From Thiothrix sp. (GTDB lineage Bacteria > Pseudomonadota > Gammaproteobacteria > Thiotrichales > Thiotrichaceae): 64,000 bases of DNA. Location: the NCBI RefSeq assembly GCF_028714775.1, contig NZ_JAQTLS010000003.1, positions 62,001 through 126,000 on the forward strand, given 5' to 3'. The notes beneath the pieces are model-generated. The model worked only from the letters and a program-made list of their open reading frames with translations, was not told the DNA's origin and searched no databases. Numbering within the stretch: the stretch's first letter is position 1; every line of letters begins with the position of its first letter. Position numbers and translations under genes: made by a program. This document shows, in pieces, positions 7,520 through 16,700 of this stretch.

Positions 7520-10500
7520 ATGAAACGTATTCTGATTAATGCTACGCAACCGGAAGAAATCCGGGTTGCGATGGTTGATGGGCAACGCCTATACGACCTT
7601 GATATTGAGCACCCCTTCCGTGCGCAAAAAAAGGCCAATATTTACAAGGGAATTATCACCCGTATTGAGCCTAGCCTCGAAGCTGCGTTCGTTAACTATG
7701 GCGCACAACGTCATGGTTTTCTGTCGTTCCGCGAAGTTGCGCCTGAATTTTACCACGCTGACGCAAGAAACAACGGTCGCCCCAACGTCAAAGACATGCT
7801 GCGCGAAGGCCAAGAGGTCTTGGTACAGGTCGACAAGGAAGAACGCGGCAACAAAGGTGCAGCACTTACCACTTACCTGAGCCTCGCTGGGCGCTATTTG
7901 GTGCTGATGCCCAACAACCCGAAAGCGGGTGGCGTTTCGCGCCGCATTGAGGGCGATGAGCGCCAGCAAATCAAGCAAACCCTGAACGAGCTAGATGTTC
8001 CCGACAGCATGGGCGTAATCGTGCGCACAGCCGGTATCGACCGCGAAGCCGACGAATTAAGCTGGGACTTGGATTACCTCAAAACCCTCTGGGCTGCCAT
8101 CCAACAAGCCTACAACCAGCACAAAGGCCCGGTACTGCTGTACCAAGAAAGCAATGTAATCATCCGCGCCCTGCGTGATTATTTCCGTCGTGACATTGGC
8201 GAAATCGTTATTGATGACGAAAAAGTCTATAACCAAGCGCGTGATTTCATGCAAGCGGTCATGCCGCACAACATGCGCAAGCTCAAACATTACACCGATG
8301 GCACACCGCTGTTCAGCCGTTATCAGGTTGAAAACCAGATAGAAACAGCTTATCAGCGCACGGTTGGCCTGCCTTCCGGCGGCGCTATCGTGATCGACCA
8401 TACGGAAGCACTGGTTTCCATCGACATCAACTCCGCCCGCGCTACCAAGGGGCAGGATATTGAAGAAACCGCGCTCAACACCAACCTCGAAGCGGCAGAC
8501 GAAATCGCCCGCCAGTTGCGTTTGCGTGACTTGGGTGGCCTGATTGTCATCGACTTCATCGACATGCTGCCCAGCAAACACCAGCGCGAAGTGGAAAAGC
8601 GTCTGCGTGACGCGATGAAACTCGACCGCGCCCGCGTTCAAGTCGGTCGCATTTCCCGCTTTGGTTTGCTGGAAATGTCCCGCCAACGTTTGCGCCCGTC
8701 ACTGGGTGAATCCAGCCAGATCGTGTGCCCACGTTGCACCGGGCATGGACACATCCGCAGCACCGATTCCTTGGCACTGTCCATCCTGCGCTTGATGGAA
8801 GAGGAAGCCATGAAGGAAATGACTGGCAAGGTCATTACCCAAGTGCCGGTTGCTGTTGCCACTTTCTTGCTCAACGAAAAGCGTCAAGCGCTGGCAGACA
8901 TCCAAACGCGCCGCAATATTGAGCTGATCGTGATCCCGAACCCGTATCTGGATACCCCGCACTACGAAATCAGCCGTATCCGCAATGACGGGCTGGAAGA
9001 CACGGAAATTGCCAGCTACAAGCACATTCCAGAGCCACCGTCGTTGGAAGACACCACCCAACAGGAAATCCTGCCGAAACAGGTTCCGGTGGAAGCGGCT
9101 GTCACCAACGTCATGCCCAGCAAACCAGCGCCACAAAACGCCCGCGCCACCGAAGTTACGGAAACAGCCAGCGATACCGCGCCTGCTGCTGCTCCGGCTT
9201 CCGCGCCTGTCAAAGGCCCTGGCTTGGTACGCCGCATTTTCAACAGCCTGTTTGGCAGCAACCCTAAAGCAGACCAAGCTGCCGAAGCCGCAGAAAAAGC
9301 CGAAGCCAGTGCTGAAGCCAAACCTGCCAACCGTCAAGAAGGCCGCCAGCCGCAGGAGCAATCCAACCGGCGCAGCAATAACGGGCGTAACGATGGGCGC
9401 AATGACCGCCGCGACCGTAACAACCGTCCTGCGGGTCAAGATGAACGCGGCAACAACAAGGCGCAAGAAGGGGCAGAAAACCCAACACCACGCAACAGCG
9501 ACGATAACCGCAACCGCCGTAACGAACGCAATGACCGGGGCGAACAGCGCAACAACCGTAACGAACGCGGCGAACGTAACGAGCAACGTGAACCACGTAA
9601 TGACCGTAATGGCAACGAGCAACGTGAACCGCGCAATGACCGTAACGAACGCACTGAACGTAACGGCAATGAGCAACGCGAACCGCGCAACGACCAAAAC
9701 GAGCAGCGTAATGAGCGCAATACCCGCGACCGTTCCAACGGACGTGGCGGCAATGAGCAACGCGAACCGCGCAATGACAACCGTGAAAACCGTCAGCCGC
9801 GTAACGACCGTCAACGCCAAGACCGTCAAGCGGCTCCTGTTGCCCCCAATATGGACGAGCAAGCGCCAGTCGAAATCAGCTTGACGCCACCACCAGCGCA
9901 AGCCAGTGACAATGCGGTAGCAGAGGGCGAACGCCAATCACGCAGCCGCCGTGACCGTTCACGCCGTGACCGCCGTCCACGCCAAGCATTCACCGAAAAC
10001 AGTGTGGATACCGCCGCAACGGAAATGCCGGAAAATGATGTCGAGGCAGTAGCAACACCTGTCGCGCCAGCAGAACCACGCCGCCAAGAGCCGCGCAACC
10101 CGCCGGTGAAGGAAGTGTTTGAAACAACGGCTGATGAAGAAGACGCATTTGAACCGGGCAACGAAGCCAACGCAAGTGACGACGTTGATACAGAAGACAC
10201 CACCGATGCCGGTATGCAGCAACGCCCGCCGCGTGAATACCGTGAACGCCGTGGTCGTACCCGCCGTCCGCGTGGTGGACAAGACCGTGGCGACCGTCAA
10301 CGCCAGCCACGTTCAAACGACTTGGAAGCTATGCCATCACAGGAATCAATGGAACCCTTCTTCCTTGACCTGACACCGGAAAAGCCCAAGGCAGAACGCA
10401 CCAGCAAACCTGTGGAAGTCATTGTCGCGCCAGTAGCCGAAGCCGCACCTGTGGTTGAACCTACCCCGGTTGTGGAAGCGGCTCCAGCCGTGGAAACCGC

Positions 10501-10777
10501 ACCGAGTCAGCCTGCTGAAGTTGTCGTTGAGCCAGTAATCGTCAAGGTTGCCACGGTTGTGGAAGCGGCTCCAGTCGTGGAAACCGCACCTAGCCAGCCT
10601 GTCGAAGTTGCCGCCGAACCAGCCGTTGAAGCGACTCCAGCAGCAGAACCTGTCGCGGAAGCGCCGCCAACACCAGCTCCCGCACCAGCGGAACCTGTGG
10701 TTGCAGCGGAAGAGGCAGCACCTGCGCCAGCTCCCGTCAAAAAGCGTCCATCATGGATGCACGCTGACATCGACTAA
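7520..10777 (+). CDS. rne: Ribonuclease E
   Basis: 1085 residues, similar to E. coli RNase E (1061). The catalytic half begins MKRILINA, with the S1 domain at about 35-125, catalytic aspartates in SIDINSA (about 300) and VIDFIDM (about 343), and the Zn-link CPRC near 403. Around residues 566-580, [11 protein letters not shown] looks like the amphipathic membrane-targeting helix found at the same place in E. coli. The tail is disordered: Arg/Asn/Glu-rich with four NEQREPRND repeats (about 9575-9790), then an acidic region, then Ala/Pro/Val-rich repeats. It endonucleolytically cuts single-stranded AU-rich RNA and scaffolds the degradosome. The tail is too diverged to assign partner sites. Confidence 0.97.
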   Translation: MKRILINATQPEEIRVAMVDGQRLYDLDIEHPFRAQKKANIYKGIITRIEPSLEAAFVNYGAQRHGFLSFREVAPEFYHADARNNGRPNVKDMLREGQEVLVQVDKEERGNKGAALTTYLSLAGRYLVLMPNNPKAGGVSRRIEGDERQQIKQTLNELDVPDSMGVIVRTAGIDREADELSWDLDYLKTLWAAIQQAYNQHKGPVLLYQESNVIIRALRDYFRRDIGEIVIDDEKVYNQARDFMQAVMPHNMRKLKHYTDGTPLFSRYQVENQIETAYQRTVGLPSGGAIVIDHTEALVSIDINSARATKGQDIEETALNTNLEAADEIARQLRLRDLGGLIVIDFIDMLPSKHQREVEKRLRDAMKLDRARVQVGRISRFGLLEMSRQRLRPSLGESSQIVCPRCTGHGHIRSTDSLALSILRLMEEEAMKEMTGKVITQVPVAVATFLLNEKRQALADIQTRRNIELIVIPNPYLDTPHYEISRIRNDGLEDTEIASYKHIPEPPSLEDTTQQEILPKQVPVEAAVTNVMPSKPAPQNARATEVTETASDTAPAAAPASAPVKGPGLVRRIFNSLFGSNPKADQAAEAAEKAEASAEAKPANRQEGRQPQEQSNRRSNNGRNDGRNDRRDRNNRPAGQDERGNNKAQEGAENPTPRNSDDNRNRRNERNDRGEQRNNRNERGERNEQREPRNDRNGNEQREPRNDRNERTERNGNEQREPRNDQNEQRNERNTRDRSNGRGGNEQREPRNDNRENRQPRNDRQRQDRQAAPVAPNMDEQAPVEISLTPPPAQASDNAVAEGERQSRSRRDRSRRDRRPRQAFTENSVDTAATEMPENDVEAVATPVAPAEPRRQEPRNPPVKEVFETTADEEDAFEPGNEANASDDVDTEDTTDAGMQQRPPREYRERRGRTRRPRGGQDRGDRQRQPRSNDLEAMPSQESMEPFFLDLTPEKPKAERTSKPVEVIVAPVAEAAPVVEPTPVVEAAPAVETAPSQPAEVVVEPVIVKVATVVEAAPVVETAPSQPVEVAAEPAVEATPAAEPVAEAPPTPAPAPAEPVVAAEEAAPAPAPVKKRPSWMHADID

Positions 10778-10790
10778 GGTTAGGTAAGAC

Positions 10791-11270
10791 CTACAAATGA
10801 TTGCGGCGGATATGTGCTAACAAGCCTGCCGCCGCATCTTCTGCCATATCCAACACCCGCTCAAAACCGCTATCGCCCCCGTAATACGGGTCAGGCACTT
10901 CATCGACATTCCACCGGCTCGCAAACTGCATGAACAAATGAATGCGTCCGTGCTGTTCCACTGGTGCAACCTGCTGTAAATCTTCTAGGTTGGCGTGATC
11001 CATCGCCATAATGTAATCAAAATGTCCAAAATCCCGCACCGCCACTTTCCGGGCGCGTTGCGCTGACAAATCCAACCCTCGGGATTTCGCCGCCGATTGC
11101 GAACGCTTATCGGGCGGATTACCGACGTGGTAAGCGTGCGTCCCTGCCGAGTCGATCAGAATGTGTTCGGACAAGCCCTCCGACTGGACTAACTGTTCAA
11201 ATACGCCCTGCGCAGTCGGTGAACGGCAAATATTGCCCATACAGACAAAGAGAACCTTAACTTTTTCCAT
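10791..11270 (-). CDS. Low-molecular-weight protein tyrosine phosphatase
   Basis: 159 residues. The P-loop CMGNICRSPTA (CX5RS) near residue 10 holds the nucleophilic cysteine and arginine, and the DPYYGG loop supplies the general-acid aspartate. Such enzymes dephosphorylate BY-kinases (Wzb/Wzc pairs), and a Wzc-like kinase is at the left end of the window, although the two are 9 kb apart. It is convergent with rne, with stops 14 nt apart. Confidence 0.93.
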   Translation of the reverse strand: MEKVKVLFVCMGNICRSPTAQGVFEQLVQSEGLSEHILIDSAGTHAYHVGNPPDKRSQSAAKSRGLDLSAQRARKVAVRDFGHFDYIMAMDHANLEDLQQVAPVEQHGRIHLFMQFASRWNVDEVPDPYYGGDSGFERVLDMAEDAAAGLLAHIRRNHL

Positions 11271-11365
11271 AATATCCTATTGCTCTTGATGCTTACTGCT
11301 TTACAAAGTGGTGTAAAGCGTATAATCAGGTAAGTCAGAATAAATCACAACAACACAGAAACAGT

Positions 11366-13261
11366 ATGGCGCAATTCCTAACCCCCTTGAACGGTTGCCT
11401 ACCCAAAATGCAAGCTGGCGAAAAACGTTTCGCACGGCGGCTAGAGCAGATGCTGGAAGACGATTACCAGTGTTGGTACGACCTGCCTGTGGGCAAACGC
11501 CAACGCTATTCCGATTTCATCATTGTCCACCCCTTGCGTGGCTTGCTGTTGCTGGAAGTGAAGGACTGGAAGCTGGAAACCATCCGCACCATCGACAAGC
11601 AGTCTGTCACCCTGTTGCTCAATACCGGCTTGAAAACCGTTTCCAACCCTTTGGAACAAGCGCGGCAATGTGCCTACCAGTTGGTTAACCAGCTTGAGCG
11701 CGACCCGCAATTGATCCAGTACGCCGGAAAATACCAAGGAAAACTGGCATTCCCCTACGGTTACGGCGTCGTACTGACCAGCATTACCCGCAAACAGTTT
11801 GACGCCACGGATTTAGGCGAAGTGCTGCCGTGGAACCGGGTGCTGTGCAAAGATGACATGTTGGAAACCAGCGACCCGGAAGATTTCCAGCAATGCCTGT
11901 GGAATATGTTCGAGTACCAATTCCCTAAGCCGTTGACCTTGCCGATGCTCGACCGGATACGTTGGCATCTGTTCCCGGAAATCCGCATTGGCGGGGAACA
12001 AGGCAGCTTGTTTGGGGACAATGGGCAAGCGCCGGATTCCGACGCCGAAACATTGCTGCCTGACATTATGAAAGTGATGGATATGCAGCAGGAACAGCTT
12101 GCTCGCAGTTTGGGGACAGGGCATCGCGTGATTCATGGGGTTGCCGGATCGGGTAAAACGCTGATTTTGGGGTTCCGCTGCTTGTACCTCGCCAGCCTGT
12201 TGCACAAGCCGATTTTGGTGCTGTGTTACAACATCACCTTGGCGGCACGCCTGCGGGTGTTGATGCAGGAACAAGGCATTGCCGACCGGGTGAATGTTTA
12301 CCACTTCCACGATTGGTGCGGGGAATTGCTGCGGCACTACCACGTTGACCGCCCCACTGTGCAAGGTACGGAGTATTTTGAGCAGTTGGTGGCAACGGTT
12401 ATCCATGCTGTGGAAGCGGGCAAGATTCCACGCGAGCAATACGGCGCGGTGATGATCGACGAAGGCCACGACTTCCAACCCGAATGGCTGAAACTGGTCA
12501 GTGGCATGGTTGACCCGGAAACGGATTCCTTGCTGTTGTTGTACGACGATGCGCAATCCATTTACAACCGTGACAAGCAACTGGATTTCAGCTTGTCGAG
12601 TGTGGGGATCAATGCGCGGGGGCGCACCACCGTCCTCAAGCTCAATTACCGCAATACCGATGAAATTTTCCGTTTCGCTGACCAGTTTGCCAAACGTTAC
12701 CTGCAAGTGCAGGAAAGTGATGAGGATCATATCCCACTGCTTGCTGCCCAATCCGTAGGCCGTCATGGGCTGGAACCAGAAGTGCGGGGTTTTGACAGCT
12801 ATGCGCAGGAGGTCAGGACAATTGCGCACTGGCTGCAACAATGGCATGTGCAACGCGGCATGGCGTGGTCGGAAATCTGCGTGGTGTACCGCCATGCCGC
12901 ACAGGGCAGGCAACTTTTTGAGGCTTTACGGGAAGCGGCAGTTCCTTGCCAATGGCTCGGCAATTCACAGGCCAAGAAGCAGTTCAACCCCAGCGACGAT
13001 TGCGTGAAACTGATGACCATACACAGCAGTAAAGGGCTGGAATTTCCGTTAGTGGTGGTTTCTGGGTTAGGCTTCATGCCAAAGGAAGGGCGAGACACGC
13101 AGGCAGAAGCGAAATTGCTGTATGTGGCGATGACGCGCTCAACCGAAAAGCTGCTGCTGACTTACCATCAGGAGACCGCGTTTACGCAGGCTATCCGTGG
13201 TCATAAACCAGCACCAGTGAATGCAGGCAGCGACGAATTTGCCGAAGTTACAACTACCTAA
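11366..13261 (+). CDS. NERD-domain UvrD/Rep-like DNA helicase
   Basis: 631 residues. An N-terminal NERD (nuclease-related) domain (about 10-130) shows SDFIIVHPLRGLLLLEVKDW, with the conserved Asp...Glu-x-Lys of the restriction-endonuclease-like fold. A superfamily 1 helicase follows: Walker A GVAGSGKT (about 258), DEGHD box (about 363), an LNYRNTDEIF motif, and HSSKGLEFPLVV with VAMTRS at the end. The fusion of a putative nuclease to a helicase suggests DNA repair or defence against foreign DNA, but the family has no single known role. msrB follows after 14 nt. Confidence 0.88.
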   Translation: MAQFLTPLNGCLPKMQAGEKRFARRLEQMLEDDYQCWYDLPVGKRQRYSDFIIVHPLRGLLLLEVKDWKLETIRTIDKQSVTLLLNTGLKTVSNPLEQARQCAYQLVNQLERDPQLIQYAGKYQGKLAFPYGYGVVLTSITRKQFDATDLGEVLPWNRVLCKDDMLETSDPEDFQQCLWNMFEYQFPKPLTLPMLDRIRWHLFPEIRIGGEQGSLFGDNGQAPDSDAETLLPDIMKVMDMQQEQLARSLGTGHRVIHGVAGSGKTLILGFRCLYLASLLHKPILVLCYNITLAARLRVLMQEQGIADRVNVYHFHDWCGELLRHYHVDRPTVQGTEYFEQLVATVIHAVEAGKIPREQYGAVMIDEGHDFQPEWLKLVSGMVDPETDSLLLLYDDAQSIYNRDKQLDFSLSSVGINARGRTTVLKLNYRNTDEIFRFADQFAKRYLQVQESDEDHIPLLAAQSVGRHGLEPEVRGFDSYAQEVRTIAHWLQQWHVQRGMAWSEICVVYRHAAQGRQLFEALREAAVPCQWLGNSQAKKQFNPSDDCVKLMTIHSSKGLEFPLVVVSGLGFMPKEGRDTQAEAKLLYVAMTRSTEKLLLTYHQETAFTQAIRGHKPAPVNAGSDEFAEVTTT

Positions 13262-13275
13262 AGGAGCACTACCGG

Positions 13276-13722
13276 ATGTTAAATTGGAACCGAGTCATCC
13301 ATTTCGCCGAAAGCGGCAACCCCACCCCCGAACGCAGCGTGCGCAAAACCGATGCCGAATGGCAGGCGCAATTGACCCCGGAGCAATACCGAGTAACCCG
13401 CCAGCATGGCACAGAGCGGCCTTTCAGTTCGGCAATGTGCAGCCTGTTTGAGCCGGGGCTGTACGCCTGTGTTTGCTGCGGTACGGTGCTGTTTGATGCC
13501 AACCAGAAATTTGAATCGGGCACGGGCTGGCCTTCCTTCACCCAACCGCTGACCGAAAACGCGCTGGCTTATCGCGCCGACAAATCGCACGGGATGTACC
13601 GCGTGGAAACCGTGTGCAATACCTGCGAAGCGCACTTGGGGCATGTGTTTCCCGATGGCCCAGCGCCTAGCGGCTTGCGGTATTGCATGAATGCGGTGGC
13701 GCTGGAAAAGGTCAAAGCCTAA
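13276..13722 (+). CDS. msrB: Peptide methionine-(R)-sulfoxide reductase MsrB
   Basis: 148 residues. The family signature is clear: a Zn site made by two CxxC pairs (CVCC and CNTC), FESGTGWPSF, and the catalytic cysteine in RYCMNAVAL. It reduces methionine-R-sulfoxide in proteins with thioredoxin. The ATG at 13276 is preceded by AAGGAG. The gene follows the NERD helicase closely and is probably co-transcribed. Confidence 0.95.
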   Translation: MLNWNRVIHFAESGNPTPERSVRKTDAEWQAQLTPEQYRVTRQHGTERPFSSAMCSLFEPGLYACVCCGTVLFDANQKFESGTGWPSFTQPLTENALAYRADKSHGMYRVETVCNTCEAHLGHVFPDGPAPSGLRYCMNAVALEKVKA

Positions 13723-13790
13723 ACGCGGCGAATCCTCTCCCTCAACCAGCCTTTTGCTATACTGCTGAAAACCACCGCAAAGGGCTTGCC

Positions 13791-16700
13791 ATGTCTGCCA
13801 AACACATCTTCATTTCGCACGCCAGCGCTGACGATGCCTTCGTCAAGGAGCTGCGCATCAAGTTGGAACTGCTCGGCCTGACGGTCTGGGCGGATTCACG
13901 CAATCTGGTAGCTGGCAACAAGTTAGCGCCCGAAATTGAACAGGCGATCCGCGATGCACAACATTTCATCGCTGTCCTCAGCCCACGTACCATCAACTCC
14001 GCATGGGTACGCAAGGAAATCCGGCTGGCAGAACAGAGTAAGTTGGATGTGATTCCATTGCTGTTACCGGGTATCGAAACCAGCGCCTTGAGCATGTGGT
14101 TTGACGAAGAACCGTTAGGGGTAAAAATTGAACTCGACCCCGGCAAACTCGACGAAGCCCTCCCCCGCATCCTTGCAGCCCTCGGCGAACGCTTGCCCGA
14201 CGATTTGCCACAAGAACAACAAGTCGAAAACAAACCCCTTGCCGAATTGCTGCTGAAACTCACCCGCCCCTCCCTCTCCCTTGTAGGAGCCAGCCCTGCT
14301 GGCGATTCTTCGGCATCGGGGGAATCGCCAGCAGGGCTGGCTCCTACAGGGGGAACGGTACTCAGTGCCGAAGCCGAGTTGGTATTTTACCCTGCCGATC
14401 TCAGCAAAGAACGCGAAGTCACCAGCCGCCCATTCCGCTTCACTGCCCCCATCGGGCAGATTGAGCAGGACGAATTGCGCTGGTATCTGGAAGATTACCT
14501 CCACTGGCCTGTTGGGTTGTTCCGCGAACGGGCGCAACGCACCGAAGTGCAATTGCCACAATGGGGCGCGAAGCTGCTTGCCGCCGTGCTGGACAAGACC
14601 GAATGTCAGGCAGTGAAAGCGGCTTGGCATAATACCCGCACCGAGTCCGAACGCCTGTTTTCGGTACTGGTGGAAACGGCTTTGCTGGAAGATGCCAGCG
14701 ATGCGGAAAAAGCCAATGCCAACACCGCCGCCAGCCGCTTGCAAAGCCTGCCGTGGGAATTGCTGCACGATGGCAAAGGTTACGTCAGTGATGGCAAGTA
14801 CCCGGTGCGCATCCGCCGCCGTTTGCCCAATTACGATCAGAAACCGCCCAGCATTACCCAGTTACCGATCCGCATTTTGCTGCTGAGTCCGCGCCCGGAA
14901 CAGGATGGCGTGGGTTATATCGACCACCGTGCCAGTGCCTTGCCGCTGGTGGAGGGGGTAGCAACCCTTGGCGAGTTGGTGCAAGTGAGCGTGTTGACGC
15001 CGCCGACCTTGGGCGCACTGGAAAAGGAATTGCGTCGCGCCAGTGAAGCGGGCAAACCCTATCACGTCGTCCACTTCGATGGTCACGGGGTCTACGACCA
15101 GCAGCATGGGCTGGGCGCGTTGTGTTTTGAAGACCCACAGGATAGCCATGAGTTGAAAAATCGGCGGATGCAATTGGTACACGCCGACACACTGGCGGCA
15201 CTATTGCGCGATTACCGCATTCCGCTGGTGTTTCTCGAAGCCTGCCAAACCGCGCAGACTGATACCGACCCCAGCGCGTCGGTTGCCGCCAAATTGCTGG
15301 AAGAAGGCATTGCCTCGGTGGTTGCGATGTCGCACAGCGTGTTGGTGGCAACGGCGCGGCGTTTCGTCACCCAGTTTTACCGCACCTTGGCGGAGGGGCA
15401 ACGCATTGGCAAGGCAATGCTGGCGGGGCAAACGGAGCTGATGCGCGACACGTTCCGCCTGCCGATTGCGGGCGCGGGCGATTTGCACTTGCAGGACTGG
15501 TTTGTGCCGATTCTGTATCAGGAACAACACGACCCCCAGTTGTTCGCACGGTTGCCTTCCGCCACCGCGCAATTGATGACGGCGCAACAACGCCAGACGC
15601 GACTGGGCAGGCTACCCGAACCGCCACCACACAGTTTCATCGGACGTAGCCGCGAATTGCTGCAAGTCGAGCGGCTGTTGGAACAGCAACCCTACGCGGT
15701 GCTGCGCGGTCAGGGTGGCGCAGGCAAAACCACGCTGGCGGTGGAACTGGCGCGGTGGCTGGTGCAAAGCCGTCGCTTCGAGCGGTGCGCCTTCGTCAGC
15801 GTCGAGCAGTACACCCACCCCGACTACGTGCTGGAACAACTGCTCCAGCAACTGGTGAACCCGAACCACAATTTTGCGGCGGAATACGCCAGCGACACCG
15901 ATAAAGCCTTGCAGGCAATCCGGCGGGTGCTGGAAAACGAGCGCGTGTTGATTGTGGTGGATAATGTGGAGGCGTTGTTGGCGGATGAGGGGAATGTGGG
16001 GGCGGTGTTGCAGCTTCTGTCGAAGCTGTTAAACCCCCCATCCCCGACCCTTCCCCCGCAAGGGGGGCAGGGAGCAAGAATGCTGTTTACTACCCGCGAA
16101 CCACTCCCTGCGCCGTTCCACCACACAGCCCGCGAGATTGTGCTGGGGGCGTTGAGCGTGACGGATGCCAAGGCGTTGGTGATGCAGGTGATGAACAACG
16201 AAGGTTTGCACCTGCGCCATGATGATCAGGGCAATACGCCGCAGGAAGTGGATGATCTGGTGGGTTCGGTCGGTTGCCATGCGCGGGCGTTGGTGCTGCT
16301 GGCGCGGGAACTGGCACAGCGCGGGGTGAAGGCGACCACCGCGAATGTGCGGGCGATCATGCAGGAACTGGAACAACGCCATCCGAGGCAACGCGAATTG
16401 TCGCTGTTCGCCAGCGTGGAACTCTCCCTGCGGCGGCTGTCGCCGGAAGTACGGGAGCAGATTGCCGGGCTGGCAGTGTTTCAGGATGGCGGAAATTATG
16501 CGGCATTAGTGCAGGTATTGGATGTAGATACCGACCAAGTAGTAATCATCATCAAAGCACTGATCGAAGTCGGTCTGGCACAACCCATCGGCGACTACGG
16601 CTACATCCGCCTTGATCCCGCCTTGCCTGCAACGCTGGATTTGGGGCTGACCGCGCAACAGCGCGAGGGCTATCGGCAACGCTGGCGGGAAGTGATGGGG

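Noticed and set aside
8699-9937. A 412-codon minus-strand frame opposite rne
   Set aside because: Mirror of the Arg/Asn-rich repeats of RNase E; low-complexity Val/Ala/Leu sequence with no start signal.
13683-13790. Upstream 36-codon extension of the TIR-CHAT protein
   Set aside because: It overlaps msrB out of frame and lacks TIR similarity; the ATG at 13791 begins the TIR domain.
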